Positions 25,393 to 34,154 of a DNA stretch of 64,000 bases are shown here, in pieces. Origin of the DNA: Desulfobacteraceae bacterium (GTDB lineage: Bacteria; Desulfobacterota; Desulfobacteria; Desulfobacterales; Desulfosarcinaceae); the NCBI GenBank assembly GCA_013003715.1, contig JABDIN010000093.1, forward strand, positions 1 to 64,000. The letters run 5' to 3'. Made by a program: the position numbers and the translations under genes. Below the pieces are notes generated by a model. It was given only the letters and a program-made list of their open reading frames with translations, was not told the DNA's origin and searched no databases. The first letter of the stretch is position 1; every line of letters begins with the position of its first letter.

Positions 25393-26532
25393 TCATATGC
25401 TCTTCAGATATGTCTCCAACCGGTTCATCCCCTCAGCGATGTTCTCTTTTGAATTGGCATATGAGAACCGGAGATAACCTTCACCGCCCTGGCCGAAATC
25501 AATGCCGGGTGTTACGCCGACACAGGCGTTTTCCAGGATGTCGAAGGCCAATTGATACGAATCCGTGGACAGATGACGGGCGTTGGCAAACACATAAAAG
25601 GCGCCGGTGGGCTCCACGGTGATACCAAAGCCCAATTCTTTGAGCCGTTTGATCATGAATATACGGCGTTCATTATAAATCTTCTTCATCCGTTGTACGT
25701 CTTCGCCGGCCCGGGTGAGGGCGGCGATACCGGCTTTCTGGACGGCGGCATTGGCCGAGATGAAAAAATTCTGGCTGATCTTCTGCAAGGACCGGATAAA
25801 AGGCTTGGGGACAATCACATACCCCAGCCGAAGTCCGGTCATGGCGAAAAGTTTGGAAAAACCATTTAAAATAAATGCACGGTCCGTAAATTCCAGCATC
25901 GTGTGCTCCTGTCCCTCGTAGACCAGTCCGTGATAAATTTCATCGGAGACCACATACGGTGACAGGTCGGCAATCTGCCGCATGCGGCTTTCGGACAGAA
26001 GGTTGCCGGTGGGATTGGAGGGTGAATTGATGAATATGGCCCGGGTCTTGTCCGACATCTTTTCCTGAATTGCCGCGGGGTGCAGCTGAAAACCGTCCTC
26101 TTCAAGCGCCGGGACCGTGATGGTCCGTCCGTTGTTGAAATTAATGAAGTTCGGATAGCAGGCATAATGGGGATCCGATATGATCACTTCGTCTCCCGGA
26201 TTCAACAGGGCGGCAAAGGTCATGAAAATTGCGGGCGAACTGCCGGAGGCCACCACCACCTGGTCCGGCTCGATGGTCACGTTGTAAGTATCGAGATAAT
26301 ATTGGCAGACGGCCTCCCGCAATTCCAGCAGCCCCAGGCTGTGGGTATAATGGGTAAACCCGTCATTGATGGCCTTGCATGCGGCGTCTTTGACGCATTG
26401 GGGCGTGTCGAAATCCGGCTCGCCGACTTCCAGGTGAATAATGTGCTTGCCCCGGCATTCCAGCTCACATGCCTTTTCAAGTACATCCATGACGATGAAA
26501 GAAGTCATTTCCCGGGTTTTTTGTGATACCAT
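25393..26532 (-). CDS. Class I pyridoxal-phosphate aminotransferase
   Basis: 379 residues, fold type I PLP enzyme of the aspartate-aminotransferase family (subgroup I-gamma type). Landmarks: EVGEPDFDTP (35-44), SPSNPTGNLL (170-179), VVSDEIYHGL with the PLP-binding aspartate and tyrosine, lysine K227 in NGFSKLFAMTGLRLGY, and the C-terminal arginine in YLRFSYA that binds the substrate carboxylate. Substrate specificity cannot be read with certainty. It follows hisG by 18 bp; an aminotransferase is needed in histidine synthesis (HisC step), but the sequence looks more like a general Asp/Ala type, so the link may be only operon sharing. Confidence 0.88.
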   Translation of the reverse strand: MVSQKTREMTSFIVMDVLEKACELECRGKHIIHLEVGEPDFDTPQCVKDAACKAINDGFTHYTHSLGLLELREAVCQYYLDTYNVTIEPDQVVVASGSSPAIFMTFAALLNPGDEVIISDPHYACYPNFINFNNGRTITVPALEEDGFQLHPAAIQEKMSDKTRAIFINSPSNPTGNLLSESRMRQIADLSPYVVSDEIYHGLVYEGQEHTMLEFTDRAFILNGFSKLFAMTGLRLGYVIVPKPFIRSLQKISQNFFISANAAVQKAGIAALTRAGEDVQRMKKIYNERRIFMIKRLKELGFGITVEPTGAFYVFANARHLSTDSYQLAFDILENACVGVTPGIDFGQGGEGYLRFSYANSKENIAEGMNRLETYLKSI

Positions 26533-26550
26533 GGTTTATCATCCCATAAA

Positions 26551-27426
26551 TCATACAACTTTATTCAATGGATACTCGATTATCCCCTGGGCGCCGTTTT
26601 TCAACAGATCCGGAATCAGATCACGAACCATCTGCGCGTCCACGATAATCTCCACGGAAAACCAATCCGAGTGGTACAGGGGTGCCACGGTGGGTGCATT
26701 CAAGCTCGGCAGCAGTCCGACAATGTTTTCCAGATCCTTTTCCGGAACATTCATTTTCAATCCCACCAGCTTTTCACCGAGCAGGGCGCCTTTCAACAAT
26801 AAGGCGATTTGCTCGATCTTTTCCCGTTTGGCCGTGTCTTCCCAGGCCTTGTGGTTTGCGATCAACTGGGTGTTGGTCTGCATCAATTCATGGATGATGC
26901 GCAGCCCATGGGCCTTGATGGTGCTGCCGGTTTCCGTGACCTCAACGATAGCATCCGCCAGGCCGGAGACAACCTTGGCTTCAGTGGCGCCCCAGGAGAA
27001 CTCAACCTGCACATCGATGTTCTTTTCCGCAAAATACCGTTGGGTAAAATCCACCAGTTCGGTGGCGATCTTTTTCCCCTTGAGGTCTTCCAGCTTTTTA
27101 ATCCCGGAATCGTAGGGAACGGCCAGAACCCATCGGGCGGGGCGGGCACTCACTTTGGAATAGACCAGATCCGTCACCACGTGCACATCGGACCGATTTT
27201 CCGCGATCCAGTCCTTTCCGGTCAAACCGGCGTCCAGCGTTCCGTTTTCCACATAGCTGGACATTTCCTGGGCGCGGCAGAGGGCGCAGGAAATCGAATC
27301 GTCATTGATTTCAGGGAAATAGCTTCTCCCGTTGACATTGATCTTCCAGCCGGATCGTTTGAATAGCGTAATGGTGGCGCTTTGAAGGCTGCCCTTGGGA
27401 ATGCCGAGCTTTAACTGAGACACCAT
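26551..27426 (-). CDS. hisG: ATP phosphoribosyltransferase, long form
   Basis: 291 residues. It catalyses the first step of histidine synthesis, ATP plus PRPP to phosphoribosyl-ATP. The catalytic domains are recognised by [10 protein letters not shown] at the start, [25 protein letters not shown], and the PRPP-binding loop [18 protein letters not shown]. The C-terminal 75 residues are the ACT-like regulatory domain of the long, hexameric form, which is inhibited by histidine and needs no HisZ. GGAGG precedes ATG at 27426. It lies 79 bp downstream of hisI and upstream of the aminotransferase, all leftward. Confidence 0.96.
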   Translation of the reverse strand: MVSQLKLGIPKGSLQSATITLFKRSGWKINVNGRSYFPEINDDSISCALCRAQEMSSYVENGTLDAGLTGKDWIAENRSDVHVVTDLVYSKVSARPARWVLAVPYDSGIKKLEDLKGKKIATELVDFTQRYFAEKNIDVQVEFSWGATEAKVVSGLADAIVEVTETGSTIKAHGLRIIHELMQTNTQLIANHKAWEDTAKREKIEQIALLLKGALLGEKLVGLKMNVPEKDLENIVGLLPSLNAPTVAPLYHSDWFSVEIIVDAQMVRDLIPDLLKNGAQGIIEYPLNKVV

Positions 27427-27505
27427 ATTTACAAAACCTCCTGAAGATCGATCATCACTTCATTTTAATTCATTGGTTGGAATTGAAATCCGTCGATTGT
27501 TGCAA

Positions 27506-27886
27506 TCATCCTTTTTTATAGACTTCTTCCGGATCGAACAGCGGTTCCCCGACAACGATGACATCCCGGTCCTGAACTTTAAGATGAAAACAGCTCCGGT
27601 ATCCGGTATGGCAGGCCGCATCCCCCACCTGCTCCACCTTCAACAACACCGTGTCCCGGTCGCAATCCACACGGATCTCTTTTACGCGCTGGACATTTCC
27701 GGAAGTTAATCCCTTGACCCACAGGGTATTCCGGCTCCGGCTGTAGTATGTCGCTTTTCCGGTTTCAAGTGTTTTTTCCCAGGCCTCCTGGTTCATATAG
27801 GCGAGCATCAGCACCTCGCCGGACCTATAGTCCTGTGCAATGGCCGGAATCAGTCCGCCTGTCTTTTCGAAATCAAGTGCTGTCAT
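27506..27886 (-). CDS. hisI: Phosphoribosyl-AMP cyclohydrolase
   Basis: 126 residues. It opens the adenine ring of phosphoribosyl-AMP in histidine synthesis. Hallmarks are [14 protein letters not shown], a [14 protein letters not shown] segment, the acidic metal site DCDRDTVL and the zinc/Mg cysteines in CHTGYRSCF. It is the stand-alone cyclohydrolase without the HisE pyrophosphatase domain, which must be encoded elsewhere. ATG at 27886 follows AGAGG; the open frame continues upstream into the promoter region. It heads the hisI-hisG-aminotransferase unit. Confidence 0.95.
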   Translation of the reverse strand: MTALDFEKTGGLIPAIAQDYRSGEVLMLAYMNQEAWEKTLETGKATYYSRSRNTLWVKGLTSGNVQRVKEIRVDCDRDTVLLKVEQVGDAACHTGYRSCFHLKVQDRDVIVVGEPLFDPEEVYKKG

Positions 27887-27938
27887 CGGAACCTCTTTTA
27901 ACGGGTTTACCCATCCTGGATAATACGCAAAGTGGGAA

Positions 27939-27967
27939 TCTGTAGTCACAATGCCACTTAATGTCAA
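27939..27967 (-). promoter_or_regulatory. Candidate hisI promoter
   Basis: On the minus strand TTGACA (27962-27967), 17-bp spacer, TACAGA (27939-27944). The -35 is perfect but the -10 is poor. The dyad TTGGTCC-N7-GGACCAA about 20 bp upstream could bind an activator or repressor. Confidence 0.35.
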
Positions 27968-28053
27968 TATCAAATATACAGCCGTTTGGTCCCCTGGCAG
28001 GACCAACGCATGTAGAAATAATAGGGAATTAATCGTGTCCGATGAAAACAAGT

Positions 28054-28183
28054 AATGTCAAATGACAAAGCTCAAATTACAAATGAAGGTATTCTTTCTA
28101 TTCTATGGATCGCTTTGATCATAGAGTGAAGATAAAACGACAGCATTCCTTCATTTGGCATTTGGATTTGGTCATTTGACATT
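28054..28183 (+). repeat. 130-bp inverted-end repeat, copy 1
   Basis: An element starting AATGTCAAATGAC and ending GTCATTTGACATT, whose first and last roughly 34 bp are imperfect inverted repeats. A second copy lies at 37858-37988 in the opposite orientation. The shared interior includes GTGAAGATAAAACGACAG (18 bp identical) and the region around CGCTTTGA. It has no coding capacity. The structure is that of a MITE or REP-like family. It sits in the hisI/phnD-like divergent region. Confidence 0.75.
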
Positions 28184-28328
28184 TTATCCGTACCTTGTAT
28201 CAACGCATGATCACCATATAAAAGCATCCAATGCCATGGCGAATCAATATGCGATCACCCTGTTTACTTCCAATCTTGAGCCATTTGATATAATAAGGAA
28301 GATAACAATTCACCATTTAATCAGGTCT

Positions 28329-29240
28329 ATGAAAAAATCGGCTATGATAAGGTTATTCGTTGCGATCAGTGGTGTCATCTCCGCGCTTTTGGGTTTTTAC
28401 CTGTATGGGTTCACCGAAGTACCCGCTACCGTGGCGGATTCGCAAAAGCGTTCTATGCAGAAGGAAAGCGCCGGGCGGCCGTTGTTTGTGGGATTCGTCC
28501 CCCAGGGGAACGCGGTTTTCATGGTCCGAAAATGGCGGCCCCTGGCAGATTACCTTCAAAAAAAGCTCGACATGCCGGTCGAGATGGTGTTTCGGTCAAG
28601 TTACCAGGAGATCATCGCGGCGCTGGTGAACGGGCAGATGGATATCTGTTTCACCGGCGCCTATATGTATGTGCTGGCCTCTTCCGAAGCGGATATCCAT
28701 CCATTGGTGAGACGAAAAAAATTCGGCACCTCCTCCTATCACAGCATTATCGTGGTCCGAAAAGACAGCGGCATCGAATTTATCGAAGGTTTGGAGGGCA
28801 AAAGCTTTGCATTTGCCAGCCGCGAATCAACATCCGGCTACCTTTTGCCGTTGGCCATGATGCGGCAGCGGGGAATAGAAAACCCCGAGCGGTTCTTCTC
28901 CGAGGTAATCCACACGGAGACTCATGATTCCGCACTACTGGCGGTATTTACGAAAAATGTGGATGCCGCTGCACTCTCCGTCACCCGATGGCGGCCCGAA
29001 CGGCCCGAAATAAAGGATCTTAAAATCATCTGGAAGTCCGACCCTCTTTTCCTGGGCCCGGTGAGCATGAGGGGAGACTTGGATCCCGGATTGGCGGCGG
29101 CGATAAAAGACGCTTTTCTTCAAATCGGGGTGTCGCCGGATACGATGGCGTTATCGCAGCACATTGAGATTGAAGGTTTTGAAGACGCCGAGGACAGTGA
29201 ATACGATTCGGTTCGAAAGGCGACGAAATGGCTATTTTAG
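28329..29240 (+). CDS. PhnD-like periplasmic binding protein (phosphate/phosphonate type)
   Basis: 303 residues. A signal-anchor-like N terminus (about 5-25) precedes a type II periplasmic binding domain of the PhnD family: PLFVGFVPQGN (about 48-58), the DICFTGAYMYVLA hinge strand (about 105-117), YHSIIVVRKDSGI and the SFAFASRESTSGYLLP motif with the anion-binding serines/threonines. PhnD proteins bind phosphonates, phosphite or phosphate; many family members bind other anions. The gene overlaps the next one (a sensor kinase) by 13 bp and no transporter components are in the same frame series, so it probably serves as the ligand sensor for that kinase. I chose ATG at 28329 (MKKSAMIRLF), preceded by a weak AGG. 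Confidence 0.85.
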   Translation: MKKSAMIRLFVAISGVISALLGFYLYGFTEVPATVADSQKRSMQKESAGRPLFVGFVPQGNAVFMVRKWRPLADYLQKKLDMPVEMVFRSSYQEIIAALVNGQMDICFTGAYMYVLASSEADIHPLVRRKKFGTSSYHSIIVVRKDSGIEFIEGLEGKSFAFASRESTSGYLLPLAMMRQRGIENPERFFSEVIHTETHDSALLAVFTKNVDAAALSVTRWRPERPEIKDLKIIWKSDPLFLGPVSMRGDLDPGLAAAIKDAFLQIGVSPDTMALSQHIEIEGFEDAEDSEYDSVRKATKWLF

Positions 29241-30712
29241 GCATTAAAAAATTAAGCCTCAAAGCGCGCTTCATCTCATCTTTTATCTTTGTCATTATTG
29301 TAACCATCGCCATCCTGTCCGTGGCCCAGCACGTCCGCTGGTACGATAATTACATGCGGCAACTGCGCGATGAGGGTCTGATACTGACCCAGACGATGGT
29401 CCAGGGGGGCCTTGATCCCATCATCAAACATGATTTTTTTACCTTACGCGAACACGTCAGAACATTGATGAAAAATGAAAATATCGCCTATATCCTCATC
29501 ACCGACCGGTACCGGCAGATCCTCGCCCAAAGTGCCGATGCGGACCGCCATATTCCCGAGGCCGTTACAGGCAACAAAACACCAGGACCTGAACCTTATA
29601 TTGTGCAGACCTACTATAACCCTCACCATAAAAGCCGGATCAACGATATTCTGGTTTATGCGAAGGTGGACGATGAAATCTGGGGAGCCGTCCGGATCGG
29701 GTTTTCCCTGAATCACATCCGAACGGAAATCAAAAAAAATATTATGCTGAGTATTTTCACCGGTCTTGTCTCCATTTGCATCGGCGTATTGGTGGCCATG
29801 CTTTTGAGCCGGTTTGTGACGGGACCCATTGAAAAATTTATCCGGAGTACCCGGATTATCGCCGGGGGAGACCTGGAGCAGAAAATCCAGATCAGCACCA
29901 TGGATGAATTCGGCACACTGGCCGCTTCCTTCAACCACATGGCCTACTCCCTGCGCCGAAGCAAAGAGGAACTCAAACAGACCTATCAGAATCTCATTCA
30001 AAAGGAGAAAATGGCGGCCCTGGGCGAACTGGCGGCCCGCATCGCCCATGAAATCAAGAATCCGCTAGGCATCATCAAGGGATCGGCCCAAATCGTAACC
30101 GATGATTCGATAGACGACCGGGATAGAGCCGAAACCCTCGGCTACATCATCGAAGAGGTGGACCGTCTGGACGAAAAAATTCATATCCTCTTGAATCGGG
30201 CAAAACCGGATGCCGTCGACATCAAGGCCGTCAATGTCAATGAAGTTTTAGAGGACAGCATCCGGTTCTGGGAATCACAGCGAATGCGGGATTACAAAAT
30301 CACCATCTCCCGGCAATTCGATCCGGGTCTGCCCATGATATTCATCGACAAGGAGCATATCCGGCAAATTGCGCTGAATATCATCATCAACGCCTGCGAG
30401 GCCATGCCGAAAGGGGGGTCGATCAAGATCAGCACCCGGTTGGAGCCCGGGCAGGATGCACCGGCATCGATGCCGGATGGCTCACCACGGGACAATGGTG
30501 TGATGGTCATCGGTTTTGAGGATACGGGGCCGGGGATTGCGGAAGATCTCCATGACAAAATATTCGTCCCTTTTTTTACCACCAAAGAACACGGCACAGG
30601 ACTCGGCCTATCCAATGTAAGCCGTATTATTAACAACTATCATGGAAAAATATCAGTGAGCACCGCTGAAGAAGCGGGCGCGGTATTCACCATCTACCTG
30701 CCCATTTCCTGA
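29228..30712 (+). CDS. Membrane sensor histidine kinase
   Basis: 494 residues: membrane helix (about 13-34), periplasmic domain (about 35-170), second helix (about 171-194), HAMP (about 195-247), HisKA with H274 in RIAHEIKNPLG, and HATPase (N box NIIINACEAM, G1 DTGPGIAED, F box PFFTTKEHG, G2 GTGLGLSN). It overlaps the PhnD-like gene by 13 bp and precedes the NtrC-type regulator by 22 bp, so the three form one operon. The periplasmic domain is a plausible docking place for the loaded PhnD-like protein. The phosphate acceptor is most likely D54 of the next gene product. Confidence 0.92.
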   Translation: MAILGIKKLSLKARFISSFIFVIIVTIAILSVAQHVRWYDNYMRQLRDEGLILTQTMVQGGLDPIIKHDFFTLREHVRTLMKNENIAYILITDRYRQILAQSADADRHIPEAVTGNKTPGPEPYIVQTYYNPHHKSRINDILVYAKVDDEIWGAVRIGFSLNHIRTEIKKNIMLSIFTGLVSICIGVLVAMLLSRFVTGPIEKFIRSTRIIAGGDLEQKIQISTMDEFGTLAASFNHMAYSLRRSKEELKQTYQNLIQKEKMAALGELAARIAHEIKNPLGIIKGSAQIVTDDSIDDRDRAETLGYIIEEVDRLDEKIHILLNRAKPDAVDIKAVNVNEVLEDSIRFWESQRMRDYKITISRQFDPGLPMIFIDKEHIRQIALNIIINACEAMPKGGSIKISTRLEPGQDAPASMPDGSPRDNGVMVIGFEDTGPGIAEDLHDKIFVPFFTTKEHGTGLGLSNVSRIINNYHGKISVSTAEEAGAVFTIYLPIS

Positions 30713-30734
30713 CAAATTCACGGGATGTAATGAC

Positions 30735-32096
30735 ATGAGCCGATTTCGCGTTTTGATTGCAGACGATGAAAAAAAATTCCGCCGGATTCTCCAGATTATC
30801 CTCAACGGCGACGGCCATGAGACGGACACCGCCCAAGACGGCGGGGAAGCGTGGACCTTGTTTCAACAACATGATTATGATCTTGTCATTACGGATCTGA
30901 AAATGGGCGACACCAATGGTATGGATCTGCTGCACAAGATTCGGAAGGCCAGACCCGACTTTCCGGTGGTGGTCATCACGGCGTACGGCAGCATCGAATC
31001 AGCGGTCAAGGCCATGAAGGCCGGGGCTTACGATTATATTTCAAAACCGTTTGAAAACGAAGAGATCAAGCTGGTGGTGAGAAAAGCCATAGATTTTCAT
31101 AACTTAAAAAACGAAAACCGTGAACTCCGGGAAGCGTTGAGCGCCAAACACGAACCGGGCGAGTTTATCGGCAAGTCTCCGCAGATTGAAAAAGTCCGGC
31201 GTCAGGCCCTCGAAGTGGCGAAAACCCCCTCAACCGTGCTGATCCAGGGCGAAAGCGGTACCGGCAAGGAACTGATTGCCCGGACAATTCACTTCAACAG
31301 CCCGCGCGCCTCCCGCTCGTTCATTGCCGTCAATTGCGCGGCATTGACAGAAAACCTTCTCGAAAGTGAATTATTCGGCTATGAAAAAGGCGCTTTTACC
31401 GGCGCGATGAAAACCAAGCCGGGTAAATTCGAGCTGGCCCACACCGGAACCCTCTTTCTCGATGAAGTCGGTGAAATGAGCTCAAAGGTCCAGGTTAAAA
31501 TACTCAGAGCCCTGGAAAACATGAGCTTCGAGCGATTGGGTGGGACAGCGCCGATTCGCATCGATACGCGAATCCTTGCCGCTACCAACCGGGATTTGAA
31601 ACAATTGGTGAAAGAAAAAACCTTTCGCCTCGATTTGTTCTACCGCCTCAATGTCTACCCCATCACCACACCACCGCTTCGGGAGTATAAAGACGATTTG
31701 CCCAGGCTGGTGCAATACTATCTGGAACGGCTGTCCAGGGAAACAGGCAAGATCCGGAGGGCGCTCTCCGAGGGCGGTATGGCCAAGCTTCACGCCCACT
31801 CCTGGCCCGGTAATGTCCGTGAGCTGAAAAACTGCCTGGAACGTTCCATAATTGTTTCCGATGGCCCGCTCATACGATCGCGCGATATCAGGATAGACAA
31901 CGATATGGCCCCTCAGGCGATCGATTTATTGGATATCCCGATTCCACCTGAGGGGATTTCTCTGGAAGAAGTGGAAAAAGCCCTGATCCGGAAAGCCCTG
32001 CATCAAAGCGGTCACAATCAATCCAGGGCCGCCGACGTTTTAAAAATCTCCAGGAGTACCCTCCGGTATCGCATGGAGAAACACGGTTTTCATTGA
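30735..32096 (+). CDS. Sigma-54-dependent response regulator (NtrC family)
   Basis: 453 residues: receiver domain (1-120) with D54 in VITDLKMGDTNG and K106-region SKPF, AAA+ domain (about 143-375) with Walker A GESGTGKE, the sigma-54 contact loop GAFTGA, Walker B TLFLDEVGE and the R-finger region, and a Fis-type helix-turn-helix at the C terminus (SRAADVLKISRSTLRYRMEK). It remodels sigma-54 RNA polymerase at promoters with an upstream binding site. Exactly such a promoter (32262-32277) and a dyad (32142-32173) lie just downstream, before the ABC transporter operon, which is the obvious target. Confidence 0.95.
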   Translation: MSRFRVLIADDEKKFRRILQIILNGDGHETDTAQDGGEAWTLFQQHDYDLVITDLKMGDTNGMDLLHKIRKARPDFPVVVITAYGSIESAVKAMKAGAYDYISKPFENEEIKLVVRKAIDFHNLKNENRELREALSAKHEPGEFIGKSPQIEKVRRQALEVAKTPSTVLIQGESGTGKELIARTIHFNSPRASRSFIAVNCAALTENLLESELFGYEKGAFTGAMKTKPGKFELAHTGTLFLDEVGEMSSKVQVKILRALENMSFERLGGTAPIRIDTRILAATNRDLKQLVKEKTFRLDLFYRLNVYPITTPPLREYKDDLPRLVQYYLERLSRETGKIRRALSEGGMAKLHAHSWPGNVRELKNCLERSIIVSDGPLIRSRDIRIDNDMAPQAIDLLDIPIPPEGISLEEVEKALIRKALHQSGHNQSRAADVLKISRSTLRYRMEKHGFH

Positions 32097-32101
32097 AAAT
32101 A

Positions 32102-32119
32102 CTCGCAGAAGGCTGCGAG
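32102..32119 (+). repeat. Small hairpin after the sigma-54 activator gene
   Basis: CTCGCAG-AAGG-CTGCGAG, a 7-bp perfect stem starting 6 bp after the stop at 32096. There is no T run, so it is at best an inefficient terminator. It may also be a second protein site next to the larger dyad. Confidence 0.4.
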
Positions 32120-32141
32120 GTCTCTTCGACCGGTTGATATG

Positions 32142-32173
32142 CACCATTGGCTGCGGCAAATCAGCCAATGGTG
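32142..32173. promoter_or_regulatory. 12-bp perfect dyad, candidate upstream activating site
   Basis: CACCATTGGCTG, 8-bp centre, CAGCCAATGGTG. All 12 base pairs match. It lies about 90-120 bp upstream of the sigma-54 promoter at 32262, the usual place for an enhancer of an NtrC-type activator, and directly after the gene for such an activator. As RNA it would be a strong stem without a T run. Confidence 0.6.
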
Positions 32174-32261
32174 AGGTTACAAAACAATCATCGCCTTTAT
32201 GACCCTGCCAAATTGATCGCTATCTCAATATGTTGCGATGATTATAAATTATCCCTACTGC

Positions 32262-32277
32262 TGGTACCATAATTGCT
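32262..32277 (+). promoter_or_regulatory. Sigma-54 (-24/-12) promoter for the ABC transporter operon
   Basis: TGGTACCATAATTGCT fits the consensus TGGCAC-N5-TTGCW, with the invariant GG (32263-32264) and GC (32275-32276) ten bases apart. Transcription would start near 32288, about 46 nt before the permease start. Confidence 0.65.
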
Positions 32278-32333
32278 GTGGTTCAGAACCATGAACCATC
32301 AACTAACGCGTAATTCCATCGGTGGATTATAAA

Positions 32334-34148
32334 ATGCCAATGAACAGACGCCCACTTCTGCTCAATCAATTGAGCCGGAATCTGCGCTCTCCCCATGTTA
32401 TCATTTCCATGGTACTGCTCGTCTTGCTCTCATATCTGGTGCTACTCCCCATGATCGAGCTGACAAAGCGCACCGTCACATGGACGGAACAGGATACCCG
32501 TATTTCAAAATCGGCCGACCCGGGAAAGCTTACTTTGGAACATTGGAAAGGGGTGGTCACCGGTCCCACCGCCAGGGCGTTCTTTATTCAACCCCTGGTC
32601 AATACCCTGCTTACCGGGCTGACAGCCGCAGTGGTGGCGCTTTTCCTCGGTGCAATCCTGGCATGGATCATCACGCGGACCGATGTTCCCGGTAAAAAGT
32701 GGTTCCGGTCCATACTGACGCTTCCGTATATTATTCCGTCATTTGCGCTGGCACTGGCCTGGGAGACGCTGTTCAGAAGCCCCAGGGTAGGCGGACAGCC
32801 CGGCTTTTATGAGGCCATGTTCGGTGTCGCACCGCCGTTCTGGTTGTCATACGGTCCGGTTCCCATCATCATAACCATGATCATTCACTATTTTCCGTTT
32901 GCACTGATCCTCGTGTCGGGGGCCCTGGCAACCATTGACAGCCAGCTTGAAGAGTGCGCCGAAATCCAGGGGGCTTCCCGTTGGACCATTTTACGGAAAA
33001 TAACCTTTCCGGTGGTGCTACCGGCCTTTTCCTCTGCTTTTATCCTGACGTTGGGCAAATGCATCGGGACCTTTGCGCTGCCTTTTCTACTGGGGTCGCC
33101 GATCCGGTATTATACTCTCTCCACAATGCTTTTCACCGGGCTTTCACTGGGTTTTGAGGCCATAGCGTATATCATCGGGTTTGTGCTGATCGCCATGACG
33201 GCGCTGGTGGTGTATTTGAGTACCCGCATCCTGGGTAAAAACCTGAGGAAATACGAGACTGTCGGCGGCAAGGGCTTTAAAGGGAAACCGGCGTCACTCG
33301 GGGTGTTTCGGTGGCCTGTTTTTACAGGGGTTGCCATCTTCTCAATACTCACCTCCATTTTCCCCATCGGCCTGATGCTATATCAGACCTTGATGCTGGT
33401 GAACGGCAACTACGGCCTGGATAATCTCACCTCGCATTTTTGGATCGGCCAGTCAAATCCCGAGATCGCTTTCGGGGAACCCGGGGTTTTGCACAATCCC
33501 ATGATTCTCGGCGCATCCTGGAACAGCATCAAGCTGGCGGCGATCAGTTCGGCAATCTGTGCCATATTGGGACTGATTATCGCCTATGTGGTCATTCGGT
33601 ACAATAAACAACTGATATCGAAAATCCTGGATCAACTCGCCTTTCTCCCCTTTCTGTTTCCGGGCATCGCCCTGTGCGCCATGTACCTGAGCATGTTTGC
33701 GGTGCAACGCGGGCCGATACCCGCACTCTATGGCACCTTTACTTTACTGGTCATCATTTCCGTGGTGAACCGGTTACCCTACAGTGTCCGGACCGGTACC
33801 AGCGCCATCACCCAGATCGGCCGCGAACTTGAGGAGGCCGCGGAACTGCAGGGGGCCGGATGGTTAAAAAGGTTCGGGAAAATTGTGTTCCCCCTTGCCG
33901 CATCCGGTGTTCTGGCCGGCACCATGGTCAGTTTCATCGGCATTATGCGTGAGCTTTCCTTGATCGTGATGCTGATAACGCCGGAAACGCGCGTACTGAT
34001 GACCCTGGGTTTTCGCTATGCCGAAGAAGACCAGGTACAACTCGGCAATGCCCTGATCTTGCTTGTCACCGCCATCACACTGGCGGGTGAGTTAATAATC
34101 TGGCGACTCGGTAAAAGCCGGTTGCTGAAATCAACGAGACAGTCCTGA
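32334..34148 (+). CDS. ABC transporter fused permease (Fe3+/aminoethylphosphonate type)
   Basis: 604 residues with about 12 membrane helices in two homologous permease halves, as in FbpB/ThiP/PhnV-type proteins. Each half has a cytoplasmic EAA loop that contacts the ATPase: EECAEIQGASRW (about 205) and EEAAELQGAGWL (about 505). It imports a ligand delivered by the periplasmic protein encoded two genes on. The start ATG at 32334 is chosen over the GTG at 32322 because GGTGG is better placed; ATG at 32340 is also possible. The operon continues with the ATPase (6 bp away) and binding protein and is preceded by a sigma-54 promoter. Confidence 0.9.
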   Translation: MPMNRRPLLLNQLSRNLRSPHVIISMVLLVLLSYLVLLPMIELTKRTVTWTEQDTRISKSADPGKLTLEHWKGVVTGPTARAFFIQPLVNTLLTGLTAAVVALFLGAILAWIITRTDVPGKKWFRSILTLPYIIPSFALALAWETLFRSPRVGGQPGFYEAMFGVAPPFWLSYGPVPIIITMIIHYFPFALILVSGALATIDSQLEECAEIQGASRWTILRKITFPVVLPAFSSAFILTLGKCIGTFALPFLLGSPIRYYTLSTMLFTGLSLGFEAIAYIIGFVLIAMTALVVYLSTRILGKNLRKYETVGGKGFKGKPASLGVFRWPVFTGVAIFSILTSIFPIGLMLYQTLMLVNGNYGLDNLTSHFWIGQSNPEIAFGEPGVLHNPMILGASWNSIKLAAISSAICAILGLIIAYVVIRYNKQLISKILDQLAFLPFLFPGIALCAMYLSMFAVQRGPIPALYGTFTLLVIISVVNRLPYSVRTGTSAITQIGRELEEAAELQGAGWLKRFGKIVFPLAASGVLAGTMVSFIGIMRELSLIVMLITPETRVLMTLGFRYAEEDQVQLGNALILLVTAITLAGELIIWRLGKSRLLKSTRQS

Positions 34149-34154
34149 GGCCAC

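Larger units (their letters stand above)
27887..28328. other. Divergent intergenic region between hisI and the PhnD-like gene
   Basis: About 440 bp. It contains the hisI promoter candidate (27939-27967), a dyad TTGGTCC-N7-GGACCAA (27986-28006) and one copy of the 130-bp inverted-end repeat (28054-28183). The frame of the PhnD-like gene runs back into the repeat, but this part is not protein-like. Confidence 0.5.
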
